DNA from: Gilliamella sp. WF3-4
GTDB taxonomy: Bacteria; Pseudomonadota; Gammaproteobacteria; Enterobacterales; Orbaceae
Assembly: GCF_001690275.1 (NCBI RefSeq)
Contig: NZ_LZGW01000052.1
Location: forward strand, 108,139-172,138
DNA length: 64,000 nt
Reading direction: 5' to 3'
The notes under the pieces are model-generated. The model was not told the origin of the DNA, searched no databases, and saw only the letters and a list, made by a program, of their open reading frames with translations. Of the stretch, positions 1-8,943 are shown piece by piece. The position numbers and the translations under genes were made by a program. The stretch's first letter is position 1. Every line of letters begins with the position of its first letter.

Positions 1-308
1 GCATTTTCTGGTGCACCAATCAAAATGACTAATTTTACTTTGTTGCCATTATTCCAAATAATGCCATCAATATATTTTCCAACAACTATAAAGGGCATTT
101 TAACCGCAATGCTTTTAGCGTGAGGTAAAGCGACATCTGGCAACACATCCGTTTCCATCTCTTGTTCATGAATCATTACATCTTCAAAAAAGATTTTGAC
201 ATCAGTTAAATATGCTTGGCTAGTTTCAGCCATTAAATTAATCACTGCTGATTTTTGATTGACAATATCACGAGTTAAATCAACCGATAAAACAGGAATG
301 GATAACAT
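1..308 (-). CDS. PTS EIIA component, fructose/mannitol type (partial, C-terminus beyond left edge)
   Basis: The visible 102 residues match the N-terminal part of a PTS EIIA domain of the fructose/mannitol (type 2) family, which passes phosphate from HPr to a sugar-specific EIIB. The phosphorylatable histidine is likely H63 in the segment DVALPHAKSIAV, the place where this family has its PH motif. The ATG at 306-308 is preceded by a good GAGG ribosome site. The reading frame runs off the window, so I cannot tell whether it is a single-domain EIIA or the start of a larger fusion, nor which sugar it serves. An HPr-family gene lies 1.8 kb to the right but is separated by a permease gene on the other strand. 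Confidence 0.75.
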   Translation of the reverse strand, partial: MLSIPVLSVDLTRDIVNQKSAVINLMAETSQAYLTDVKIFFEDVMIHEQEMETDVLPDVALPHAKSIAVKMPFIVVGKYIDGIIWNNGNKVKLVILIGAPEN

Positions 309-673
309 AGATAGATCCTCTTTTTGATAATAGGTTTCCGCAATGGCTTAGTTTTCGCTCTATACTGTAAATTTAATATACAATAATTTATATACACTCA
401 CATGGATTTTGCCTAGCAAATATTAGATATCGATCACAAATATGAAAATTGAAACTTAAGCTTTAACCAAGCAATTTGAATTTAATTAACCTAAAATAAC
501 TAGTGACATGGTTTAAAGCTTATAATCTACACGCTTTAATAATTTTTACTAAAAATTAGCTTGCATAATTATTATAATGTGGCAGAATTCCTTGCCGCTT
601 TCAGCGGGTAAAAAGGCAAAACTATACTTAGTAGTTTTTTATTGTTTTTTGGGACAGAGGAGTAAAGTTAATC
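309..673. other. Divergent intergenic region, EIIA / permease
   Basis: About 365 bases between two divergently transcribed genes. There is a perfect TATAAT at 573-578 that could be a -10 box for the permease, but no convincing -35 at the right distance. No gene or clear operator is visible. Confidence 0.4.
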
Positions 674-2035
674 ATGTCCGCAATAAAAATGAAACGAGTT
701 TTAACCACACCTGCATTAATTGCATTTGGTTTAGCTTATATGGTTCCTTTGGGGATCTTTACCACTTATGGGGAAGTCACTGTTGCCAGCAATGGACACT
801 TACCTATAGCCTATATCATCACCCTTGCAATGATCTTTTTTACAGCCTTGAGCTATTGCCGAATGGCAAATAAATTGCCCATTGCTGGTTCTGCTTATTC
901 CTATGTACAACGTACTTTTGGTGGAAAAGTTGGATTTTTGGTGGGTTGGGCACAAATTCTTGATTATTTGTTTTTACCAATATTAAATTATTTGGTACTT
1001 GGTATTTATCTTAACGAAGCGTTTCCAAGCATTCCCGCCCATGTATTTGTACTGGCATCATTGCTTAGTGTTAGTTTTTTAAATTACCTAGGGATTAAAT
1101 TAATTAATTCAGTAAATTTCACCTTAATTATCGTACAAATGATATTTATTGGGTTATTTATCTTTTTAACATTGACTAATATTAATTTAACGCCAGAAGC
1201 AATGATAAAACCTTTACAAGTCAATGCTGGTGATTTTAGCGGCTTGATGTCAGGAGCAGCAATATTATGCCTTGCTTTCTTAGGCTTTGACGCCATTGCC
1301 ACTTTAGCTGAAGAGTCTAATGATGCACAAAAATCGCTACCAAGAGCCATTATATGGACAGTTCTTATTGCTGGTTGCATATTCTTAATTGTTTCGTATT
1401 GTGCGCATTTAGCTTATCCTGAATGGACTGATTTTATAGATAATAAAGATACTGCAAGTTTAGATGTCGTTCGCCGTGTTGGTGATATGAGCCAACTAGG
1501 TGGAAACTTTATGTATAACTTCTTTCAAGCGGCCTATTTAACTGGTGTTTTCGCCTCAGCAATGACAGCACAAACCAGTGTCTCTAGAATTTTTTATGCA
1601 ATGGGGCGTGAAGGTGTGTTACCAAAACAGATCTTCTATAGAATTCATCCACGTTTTAGAACGCCTTATTTATCAATTATCTTTGTTGCTTGTTTTTCAT
1701 TACTATCATTAGTATTAGAGCTTAGTTTAGTTGTTTCTATGATTAGTTTTGGCGCTTTAGTTGCATTTACTTTTGTTAATTTGTGTGTAATTAAAAGCTA
1801 TTTAAGTGACATCAAGACAAAAACAGCCGCTGTACTATTTAAATATGGGTTATTACCAAGTATTGGAGTTCTACTTTCTTTGTGGTTATGGACAAGCCTT
1901 GATGCAACAGCTATGATTGTTGGATTAGTTTGGTTAGCTATCGGGTTTATTTATTTAATTTATCTAACCCGAGGTTTTACTAAATTATTACCATCAATTG
2001 ATCCTAATGAATTGAATTCAATCATTAAAGATTAA
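674..2035 (+). CDS. APC-superfamily permease, PuuP-like (putrescine/amino-acid importer)
   Basis: A 453-residue, very hydrophobic protein with about 12 membrane segments. It follows Escherichia coli PuuP (461 aa) along its whole length: the N-terminal segment ending in VPLGIFTTYGEV, the AGSAYSYVQRTFGGKVGFLVGW stretch (residues about 72-93), LGFDAIATLAEE near residue 205 and the late SFGALVAFTFVNL segment. Transporters of this family import putrescine or amino acids by proton symport. The substrate here is inferred only from similarity; no puu catabolic genes are adjacent. The start is supported by GAGGAGTAAAG just upstream. It is convergent with the HPr gene and probably shares the hairpin at 2092-2117. 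Confidence 0.8.
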   Translation: MSAIKMKRVLTTPALIAFGLAYMVPLGIFTTYGEVTVASNGHLPIAYIITLAMIFFTALSYCRMANKLPIAGSAYSYVQRTFGGKVGFLVGWAQILDYLFLPILNYLVLGIYLNEAFPSIPAHVFVLASLLSVSFLNYLGIKLINSVNFTLIIVQMIFIGLFIFLTLTNINLTPEAMIKPLQVNAGDFSGLMSGAAILCLAFLGFDAIATLAEESNDAQKSLPRAIIWTVLIAGCIFLIVSYCAHLAYPEWTDFIDNKDTASLDVVRRVGDMSQLGGNFMYNFFQAAYLTGVFASAMTAQTSVSRIFYAMGREGVLPKQIFYRIHPRFRTPYLSIIFVACFSLLSLVLELSLVVSMISFGALVAFTFVNLCVIKSYLSDIKTKTAAVLFKYGLLPSIGVLLSLWLWTSLDATAMIVGLVWLAIGFIYLIYLTRGFTKLLPSIDPNELNSIIKD

Positions 2036-2091
2036 TTTAATCTTTTTAAATAGGTCTACTTAAAAGTTTAGTTACGTCTTTTTTAAAAATG

Positions 2092-2117
2092 ATTCCGTCG
2101 ACCTTAGTCGACGGAAT
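2092..2117 (-). terminator. Hairpin terminator downstream of the HPr gene
   Basis: A perfect 11-bp stem, ATTCCGTCGAC / GTCGACGGAAT, closes a CTTA loop. It lies 38 bases past the HPr stop codon and about 55 bases past the permease stop. On the minus strand it is followed by ATTTTTAAAAAA, a reasonable termination tract. Confidence 0.7.
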
Positions 2118-2155
2118 AATGAAGTATTTGGTATTAACCTGATTAACTCAGTTAA

Positions 2156-2419
2156 TTACTCACCAAAACCAGTAGCAAATAATTCACGAATTTCATCCAT
2201 TGCTGCTTGTTCATCTTCACCATCACAAATGATTTCAACGGTTGAGCCACCTTTAACACCAGCACCAAGTAATCCCATCATGCTTTTCAATTTAATTGCT
2301 TTGTCATTATAAACAAGCTCAATTGATGATTTATAGCGACCGGCTAATTTAACGAGTGTTGTAACTGGGCGAGCATGTAAGCCCGTTGAATTTTTAACTA
2401 CCATTTGCTCTTTTAGCAT
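2156..2419 (-). CDS. HPr-family phosphocarrier protein
   Basis: An 87-residue protein of the PTS HPr family. It carries the phosphorylated histidine in GLHARP (H15) and the second signature KLKSMMGLL around residues 43-51, where the regulatory serine of Gram-positive HPr sits. The C-terminal ELFATGFGE resembles NPr and Gram-positive HPr more than enteric PtsH. It stands alone: no ptsI or crr is adjacent. It may be the general HPr, an NPr-like paralogue, or the partner of the EIIA gene at the left edge; the sequence alone does not decide. The hairpin at 2092-2117 ends the transcript. Confidence 0.9.
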   Translation of the reverse strand: MLKEQMVVKNSTGLHARPVTTLVKLAGRYKSSIELVYNDKAIKLKSMMGLLGAGVKGGSTVEIICDGEDEQAAMDEIRELFATGFGE

Positions 2420-2555
2420 AATAAAGTCCTTATTTCTATCTTAATGTTAATACAATACTTGTATTTATATCATAAATTAAACTGTTTTGCTCTTTTTTTA
2501 CGTGTATATTTTTTAATTTATCTAAACTGCTTGGTTATCTACAGTTAACATCAGG

Positions 2556-3494
2556 TTATACCCAAAAATAGCGCATAACGTGAAAAAAGATAGGTGCAGT
2601 AAAACAGACAGAATCAAGACGATCAAGCACACCACCATGACCACCGATTAGCTTTCCCCAATCTTTTACACCTCTATCACGCTTAATGGCTGACATAACC
2701 AATCCCCCCAGAAAACCTAGTAACGTAAGCATAAATGAAATTAAACCAGCTTGTATAAAGCTAAAAGGGGTTATCCAAAATAAGCAAGCACCTAGTAAGC
2801 TTGCTGATAATATTCCACCAATAAATCCTTCCATAGTTTTAGATGGTGATAAATTCGGGCTAATTTTGCGTTTGCCAAACAATTTACCAAATATATATTG
2901 CAATACATCAGAAAGTTCAACAACTAATACTAAATAAGCAATTAACAAAAGGTTACGATCTTGATAATTATCAATAGGTAATGTTAATAGTGCTGGTACG
3001 CAAGAAATACTATAAACCGTAATCATTACCCCCCATTGCACTTCAGCGGTTCGTGCTAAAAAATTATCTGTTGAGCCAGTTATTGTTGCCAATATCGCTA
3101 ATAATAAAAAACCATAAACAGGAATAAAAATACTAAACAATCCATACCATGATATAGCCACTAAAATATATTGCACGGGTAAAGCGATACAATAAGCAAA
3201 TATCAAGACATAAAAATCATAACGATTAACAGGAGTTAAACTGAGAAATTCGCGTAATGCAATGCCAGATGCGACAAAGAATAAAAAAATAACAGCTAAT
3301 TTTCCTATTAAAAAAGCCATACCAATAATTGCCACCATTACCCACCATGCATTGATGCGAGTATTCAGGTTATCGATGACTTTATTAGGGCTATTCAGCC
3401 GTTTTTTTAATAACCAACCAATAATAGAAGCCATCACAAGTAAAATACCGATACCAATAAACAATAATAAAGTATCTTTTTGATAATTAGACAT
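2556..3494 (-). CDS. ynbB: CdsA-like phosphatidate cytidylyltransferase, YnbB family
   Basis: A 312-residue integral membrane protein of the CdsA family, which makes CDP-diacylglycerol from CTP and phosphatidic acid. The family signature is intact in the C-terminal half: SPSKTMEGFIGG at about 219-230 and GGHGGVLDRLDS at about 285-296, with about eight membrane helices. It is the last gene of a minus-strand cluster whose other members match YnbA, YnbC and YnbD of Escherichia coli, so it is the YnbB paralogue rather than the essential CdsA (normally next to uppS/rseP). The real product of the pathway is unknown; a dedicated CDP-activated lipid is the natural inference. Confidence 0.85.
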   Translation of the reverse strand: MSNYQKDTLLLFIGIGILLVMASIIGWLLKKRLNSPNKVIDNLNTRINAWWVMVAIIGMAFLIGKLAVIFLFFVASGIALREFLSLTPVNRYDFYVLIFAYCIALPVQYILVAISWYGLFSIFIPVYGFLLLAILATITGSTDNFLARTAEVQWGVMITVYSISCVPALLTLPIDNYQDRNLLLIAYLVLVVELSDVLQYIFGKLFGKRKISPNLSPSKTMEGFIGGILSASLLGACLFWITPFSFIQAGLISFMLTLLGFLGGLVMSAIKRDRGVKDWGKLIGGHGGVLDRLDSVCFTAPIFFHVMRYFWV

Positions 3495-3559
3495 TGTTGT
3501 TTTCCTTTATTACTTGTTTAATATGACGGTACATTTTAGCTAAACGCTTGTTAACATAA

Positions 3560-4045
3560 TTAGATAAGGCCACTAACCCATGCGCCTATTAACAACATGA
3601 TTTGTATTACTAGCACAATGATTTGTTGTTTAACTAGCTTTAAGGTTCCTTGTTGACGCTCGGTAATAGTTCGTGTTGCTAATGGCTTAGATTTAATTAA
3701 ATGAAAGTCCATTAATGCATTATCTAAATCAATAAGTGTATTGATTAAGCATTCATTGCAGGTAGCTAAATAATCAAATAACTTTTTGTCAAATTTGATC
3801 CGTAATGCATAATAAATACCCACTATTCCCATAATAAAGGCCAGAAAATAAAAAATAGTTGATAATAAACTACTATTAATCATTCCACTTGTTATCAACG
3901 CAAAAAGTAAAGCGATAATGGTTAATAGTAACGAAAATATACCGATAGGTAAGCTGATAGAGAGTATACTACAAAATGTCACCAACGATGTTTGACTAAC
4001 TGTTGCTGTTTTTGTTGTTATTCCTGCATCATCGTGATTTAACAT
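3560..4045 (-). CDS. Membrane protein of unknown function inserted in the ynb cluster
   Basis: I do not recognise this family. From the ATG at 4043-4045 it is 161 residues: about 20 polar residues, a long hydrophobic block with two to three helices (roughly residues 20-85), a polar central stretch and a last helix at the C-terminus. A longer reading from 4078 would overlap the ynbD coding region by 31 bases. I prefer 4045 because AAGAAGAGAA sits immediately upstream and the start then lies 2 bases past the ynbD stop. Its position between ynbD and ynbB implies co-transcription and a role in the same lipid pathway, perhaps as a scaffold or transporter; that is inference. Confidence 0.7.
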   Translation of the reverse strand: MLNHDDAGITTKTATVSQTSLVTFCSILSISLPIGIFSLLLTIIALLFALITSGMINSSLLSTIFYFLAFIMGIVGIYYALRIKFDKKLFDYLATCNECLINTLIDLDNALMDFHLIKSKPLATRTITERQQGTLKLVKQQIIVLVIQIMLLIGAWVSGLI

Positions 4046-4047
4046 AT

Positions 4048-5370
4048 TTATTCTCTTCTTGTTATTTTTGCATACCAATTCGACAAAATTAATTGTTGTT
4101 TAGCCGTAATAACCACGTTATGACGATATAATTTTACCTTAGCTATAGCCTCATTTAAGCTAGTTACTCTTTGGGTCATTAATAACCAAGCAATAATTGC
4201 CGTAGCACTGCGTGAATACCCCAACGCACAACAGACTAATAATTTGCCTTGCTTATGATATTGTTCAATAATTTCGGCTACTTGTTGACACTCATCCACG
4301 GTAAGTGGTGTCATATCCAATACTGGAATCAATTTATAATGGCCATTAAATTGAGCTATTGGTAATTCAGCACAAAGATCTACAATCGACGTAAACTGAT
4401 TGGCTTGTAATGTCTTATTAGACGGTATACGACCTAAATAGACATTATCAGCAATCAAATCCGTTGGATTATTTTTAAATGTCCATAATCGTGAATTAAC
4501 CCACATAATAATAAAATAAGGCAAATATAAAATAGTAACAGCTAAATTAAAGTGACCATTAGTCTGTTTTTGAAATCCTGCTGCGCCAAATAATAAATAA
4601 TTGAGGGAAACCAATAAAAATGCACCTGAAACCCATAATAACCATAATGCCCAAGAAGAAAAGTAGATAGCAGAACAAAACGACAATAAAAACAGTAAAA
4701 AATAGGCGCTACCCCACACATATTGTTTAGGTAATTGATCGTTTGTTATTGGCGATAAATGATTGTCTGGCCATAACCAAACACAAAAGCACCCTACCCA
4801 AAGCCCTGTTGGGATGTCAAAGAAATGATGTTGCCAAGTGGTTAATACTGATAAACCGATCAATAAACACCAAATATGCAAAATATAGCGCCATATTCCT
4901 CGAAAATAACGGGCGTAAAATTGCCATAAAATAACCAATAAGGGAATATGAAGCGATGGTGCTTGATTAAAAGGTTTATCAAATCCCATTAAAATATCAA
5001 ATAATAGCCCCGATAATCCATCTAATACAGGGCGCTCAAAAGAATACTTTAGCGGAAAGATCAAAAAGCAAGCTATGCAAATAATCTGAGCAGATAAAAG
5101 ACGAAAACAAAGAATTTTTAGTGTTCGATAAGAACTAGCCAGCAAAATTGCAAGCCCATACATACAGTCTATCGACCAATAAGGTATGATAGACCAAGGC
5201 CATAAAGGAATTGATCTTTCCCATTCAAAAACGATACTTCCGACATCGTTACGTGTAGAAGTAAACCAGTTTGCAAAATTATAGCTAGTAAAAAAGAACA
5301 CGGTCAAACTTATTAACCATATTAATTTATAAGTAATCAGCTTATTAAACCGCCATGTTACGCTAGCCAT
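4048..5370 (-). CDS. ynbD: YnbD-like membrane protein: PAP2-type plus dual-specificity phosphatase domains
   Basis: A 440-residue protein with two modules. The first 300 residues are membranous with a PAP2-like lipid phosphatase layout (PSLHIPLL near residue 140 and TTWQHHFFDIPTG near 178, the conserved His positions). The last 140 residues form a cytoplasmic tyrosine/dual-specificity phosphatase domain with the P-loop VCCALGYSRSA (Cys then Arg, the CX5R motif). Escherichia coli YnbD (430 aa) has this fusion. It lies 6 bases downstream of ynbC. The predicted role is dephosphorylation of a lipid phosphate intermediate made with YnbA and YnbB. Confidence 0.85.
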   Translation of the reverse strand: MASVTWRFNKLITYKLIWLISLTVFFFTSYNFANWFTSTRNDVGSIVFEWERSIPLWPWSIIPYWSIDCMYGLAILLASSYRTLKILCFRLLSAQIICIACFLIFPLKYSFERPVLDGLSGLLFDILMGFDKPFNQAPSLHIPLLVILWQFYARYFRGIWRYILHIWCLLIGLSVLTTWQHHFFDIPTGLWVGCFCVWLWPDNHLSPITNDQLPKQYVWGSAYFLLFLLSFCSAIYFSSWALWLLWVSGAFLLVSLNYLLFGAAGFQKQTNGHFNLAVTILYLPYFIIMWVNSRLWTFKNNPTDLIADNVYLGRIPSNKTLQANQFTSIVDLCAELPIAQFNGHYKLIPVLDMTPLTVDECQQVAEIIEQYHKQGKLLVCCALGYSRSATAIIAWLLMTQRVTSLNEAIAKVKLYRHNVVITAKQQLILSNWYAKITRRE

Positions 5371-5376
5371 GACTAA

Positions 5377-7134
5377 TTATTTCATTCGTTGTGCAAGTGA
5401 TACTGTAAAAATGCCCCATTGATCAATACGCATGGTTATTTTTCTAAAACCAGCCGATGCAACCAATTGATCCATTTCCAGTTGCGTACGCCTGCGCATA
5501 ATCCATGGCTTTCCATCTTGATGAGATGTTAAAGCTCTTGCAATAAACTCTAGCTGTGGATGCCATGGCTGGTTGGTATAAATTAAATATCCTCCTTCAG
5601 GAATAGACTCAGCGAGCCCTGCTAAAGAATCACGTAACATCTGATTATCACTAAATAGCTCATATAATCCCGAAACCACAGCTAATGTGGGATTAGGTGA
5701 CAATTGGGCTAATTGCTGTCGATTAAAGGCGTCTCCTTTTTCAAAACGCGCTATAGCCGTTAAGCCTTTTTCTTCTATTAATGCTCTGCCTTTTTGTACA
5801 TTAATATCGCTGTAATCTCGTAATAATACAGAATTAGGTTTGTTGGCAATTTGATTAACCGTTTCTAAAATATAACGCCCGTGCCCTGCTGCTATATCAA
5901 CAATATTCACAGAATGGTTCTGTTCGTGTAATTTATTGATAGCTAATTTTAATAGTTCTTCAAGATGTTCTTTACGTTGCCGAATGCCTCGCCAACCAAT
6001 CGATTGAAGATAGATATAATCAAAAAAACGTCCTAGTTTTGATGTTCCTGATGGTTCATTACGATAAACATAATCAAGTGTACTGCCCGAATCAAATCCA
6101 GTATCAAATCCTAGTTTGATCCCATCTGAGAGTTTACTTGCATATTTTAAATTAGCTTTAATAAATCGCCAATATAAAGGCTTAATCCAACCTGATGGCG
6201 GCAATGTTAAATTATCAGCCTCTTGCCTTGTGTATCCCATTAAATCAGCATTGGTTAATAATGGCACGCATGGTTGATTAGCAAAACAACCAATAATAAA
6301 TCGTCTTGCATAATCAATTGCTAATTTACGATCTTTTTCACCAAAAGTATCATGATAAAACCCAGGTAATATATGAAATTCTTTTTGTTCTGTACCTAAA
6401 TTATTGTAAAACAGTTTTTGTTGTTTACGCTTAACGACATAATCTGAACCAGAAACTAATAACTGTGTTGGTACCGTTATCGCATTTGCATCTTTAACAA
6501 TGCGATCGGATACTGCATATAAATCCAAAAGTAAGCGTACTGATATTGGTCGTGTTATTAATGGATCTTCTGTGAAAGATTGTGCTCGCTCAGCATCATG
6601 TGTCAGCAATTTAGGTTTTACATAACTATTAACAAAAAAGTTACCTTTCAAGTTATACAGTAATTTTAAACCTGGCACAGCTAATGGTACATATAATTTT
6701 ATGTCAAAAGCTGGCGAACCAAGTACTAAGGCACGAATATTTGGCACATAATCATGTACCCATGCTGAAGCGATAACCGCCCCTACACTTTGGGCTATAA
6801 TAGCAATATCTTCTTGGCATATATCATACTCATGCATAATATGCTCAATAAAACAGTTTGCATCTTTAATTAAAGTCGCAAAATTAGGAGCATCACCACG
6901 TTCACCCTCCGATTGCCCATTACCTCTCGCATCCCAAGCAAAAATTTGATAATTGGGTAGATTTAACTCATCAGCTAGATGAGCAACTCGCCCAGAGTGT
7001 TCATGACCACGATGAAAAAGAACAATTGCTCGCGAAGGCTTAGCATTGCTGTCACTATCAACTGCTGGCCAATAACGGTAAAATAATTGACAGCCATCAT
7101 GACTAATAAATGTTTTTTCTTGCTGTTCACGCAT
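5377..7134 (-). CDS. ynbC: YnbC-like fusion: alpha/beta-hydrolase plus SAM methyltransferase
   Basis: At 585 residues it has the same length as Escherichia coli YnbC. Residues about 1-290 are a serine alpha/beta hydrolase of the monoacylglycerol-lipase type: FHRGHEHSGR oxyanion region, nucleophile motif AQSVGA (the usual first Gly is Ala), and the late FYHDTFGE with the catalytic His. Residues about 350-585 are a class I methyltransferase with the SAM loop VDIAAGHGRYI near residue 410. It sits between ynbA (3-base gap) and ynbD (6-base gap). The physiological substrate is unknown; a lipid made by the same cluster is likely. Confidence 0.85.
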   Translation of the reverse strand: MREQQEKTFISHDGCQLFYRYWPAVDSDSNAKPSRAIVLFHRGHEHSGRVAHLADELNLPNYQIFAWDARGNGQSEGERGDAPNFATLIKDANCFIEHIMHEYDICQEDIAIIAQSVGAVIASAWVHDYVPNIRALVLGSPAFDIKLYVPLAVPGLKLLYNLKGNFFVNSYVKPKLLTHDAERAQSFTEDPLITRPISVRLLLDLYAVSDRIVKDANAITVPTQLLVSGSDYVVKRKQQKLFYNNLGTEQKEFHILPGFYHDTFGEKDRKLAIDYARRFIIGCFANQPCVPLLTNADLMGYTRQEADNLTLPPSGWIKPLYWRFIKANLKYASKLSDGIKLGFDTGFDSGSTLDYVYRNEPSGTSKLGRFFDYIYLQSIGWRGIRQRKEHLEELLKLAINKLHEQNHSVNIVDIAAGHGRYILETVNQIANKPNSVLLRDYSDINVQKGRALIEEKGLTAIARFEKGDAFNRQQLAQLSPNPTLAVVSGLYELFSDNQMLRDSLAGLAESIPEGGYLIYTNQPWHPQLEFIARALTSHQDGKPWIMRRRTQLEMDQLVASAGFRKITMRIDQWGIFTVSLAQRMK

Positions 7135-7137
7135 AAC

Positions 7138-7755
7138 TTATACCTTGTTATTTTTTGATTTTTGTAATCCCTTTCTGACTCTATTAATCACAGTAATTAA
7201 TAGCAAAAAGGTAATAAGCAACAATAGTATATTGAGCCAATCAAGCGGCAATAAATAGGTAGCAATCCCCAAACTAATTAGACTAAACGCAAAAGCACGA
7301 TCACTTTTACCCATTGGTCCATCATAACGTCGAGCGCAACCAACCATCAGACCTAACACGCCAACATACTCCGTTAAAAATGATAACAAAACAATGACTA
7401 TCACCAAAATAGTATCGACTTGATTTATTTGCGTAAAGATTAATAGCAACGCACAATCCGAAACCACATCACAAATCTCATTCAAATAAGCCCCTAAATT
7501 TGATTTTTGGTTATATTCTCTTGCTAACATACCGTCAATAGCATTAAGCGCCATACGGATAAACATCCATATTGGAATAAGACCAAAAATCCATTGATAA
7601 GCGGCAAATCGACCAACAATAAAAGCGATTAAAATTGATCCAAAACACGCCATTAGTGTTACCTGATTAGCGGTTATATTGGCACTATAAAGATAATCGG
7701 CATAAGGTCGAAGAAATGCTTGGAATTTAGGTTTTAATTGATAAATCGACAACAC
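7138..7755 (-). CDS. ynbA: CDP-alcohol phosphatidyltransferase, YnbA family
   Basis: 205 residues with the CDP-alcohol phosphatidyltransferase signature NAIDGMLAREYNQ...G...NEICDVVSD at about residues 67-96. As in Escherichia coli YnbA, the first acidic residue of the classical DxxDG motif is Asn. Such enzymes transfer a phosphatidyl group from CDP-diacylglycerol to an alcohol in the membrane. It is the first gene of the ynb cluster. It starts with GTG (7753-7755) behind a good AAGGA at a 6-base spacing. Confidence 0.85.
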   Translation of the reverse strand: MLSIYQLKPKFQAFLRPYADYLYSANITANQVTLMACFGSILIAFIVGRFAAYQWIFGLIPIWMFIRMALNAIDGMLAREYNQKSNLGAYLNEICDVVSDCALLLIFTQINQVDTILVIVIVLLSFLTEYVGVLGLMVGCARRYDGPMGKSDRAFAFSLISLGIATYLLPLDWLNILLLLITFLLLITVINRVRKGLQKSKNNKV

Positions 7756-7907
7756 GACTAATCCTTATTATAAATGCATAACTACGATTAATTTTTATAA
7801 ACTATACCATAATATTGTGACTATATAATGATTAATTCAATTTAGCCATATAGGCTTTAATGAACTAATCATACTTTCAGTTTATTTTTAATAATCTAAT
7901 CAAATAG

Positions 7908-8627
7908 CTAAATCCCCTTTTCTAATCCTTGCTTAGCGATAGCTATCACATTTTTTAAATCAACACCTTGCGCTTTGGCAGCAAAAATGCAACCACAATA
8001 ACATTGCCGATATACATCATACTCTTTGCAAAGCTCAACCGAACGCTTATAACCATTATTCTTTTTAAAATCAGAAGGAAGATAATTTACTGAAAAAAGC
8101 TCTTGAATTTCAAATCCAAGATCATTAATTTTTTGACTATTTTTTTTAGGACTAAGCGTTAATGCACTAGCAAAATAATCAAATCCCAATTCTTGGGCTT
8201 TAATCGCAGCTAAGTCTAAACGCATTTTGTAACAAATATGACAACGCTCGCCACCTTCTGGAGCATCACGTAAATGGCTAACTTTCTTAATAAATTCTGC
8301 TGGCTGATAAGGTGCTTCTAAAAATTGTACGTTATTACCTGTTTTTTGATTAAAATCAGCAATAAATTTTTGTTGTACCATACTACGATGCTCATATTCA
8401 ACTCGAGGATGAATGTTTGAATTAGCAAAATAAATAGTAATATCTGCGTACTGCGCTAAGTACTCTAAAACATAGGTACTACAAGGTGCACAGCAACTAT
8501 GAATCAATAATTTAGGCCGCACCGATTTAGATTGCCAATGAGCTATCACCTCTTTTAATACAGAATCGTAATTTACTTTATTATGTGGATTTAATTTTTC
8601 TAGAATATTTTTAGCATTGATTAACAT
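7908..8627 (-). CDS. queH: Epoxyqueuosine reductase QueH
   Basis: A 239-residue protein of the QueH (formerly DUF208) family, the non-cobalamin enzyme that reduces epoxyqueuosine to queuosine in the tRNA wobble position. All cysteine motifs that bind its Fe-S cluster and metal are visible: HSCCAPCS near residue 44, ERCHICYKMR near 127 and YRQCYCGC near 206. It replaces QueG, which most enterics use. It is a lone gene with about 150 bases to the ynb cluster downstream. Confidence 0.93.
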   Translation of the reverse strand: MLINAKNILEKLNPHNKVNYDSVLKEVIAHWQSKSVRPKLLIHSCCAPCSTYVLEYLAQYADITIYFANSNIHPRVEYEHRSMVQQKFIADFNQKTGNNVQFLEAPYQPAEFIKKVSHLRDAPEGGERCHICYKMRLDLAAIKAQELGFDYFASALTLSPKKNSQKINDLGFEIQELFSVNYLPSDFKKNNGYKRSVELCKEYDVYRQCYCGCIFAAKAQGVDLKNVIAIAKQGLEKGI

Positions 8628-8943
8628 GAGGACTCTTTTATTTGTTATTTTGATGAATAAAGTCTTTATGGCGCGCTATGATATAGATATATATATTGCG
8701 ACACAAGATCAATAGTTAAATCTTTATATTGAAATGTATAATTTACTTAAAAGATTTTGCCAAAAAACAAATTAATTGATATGACCACAAATAATTTAAT
8801 TTAAAAAATTGCAATAATAGATCATTTGTAAATAACCAAATGGTATAGAAAACTGAATATTTTTTACAAAATATAATAAAAATAGTTAAATCAATTTTGT
8901 TAATACGTCGAATAAATATGATAAAACGGATATATGACAGTAT
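8628..8943. other. Intergenic region without visible gene
   Basis: About 315 bases of very AT-rich sequence between queH and the ABC-2 permease gene. I see no ORF, hairpin or operator in it. Confidence 0.5.
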
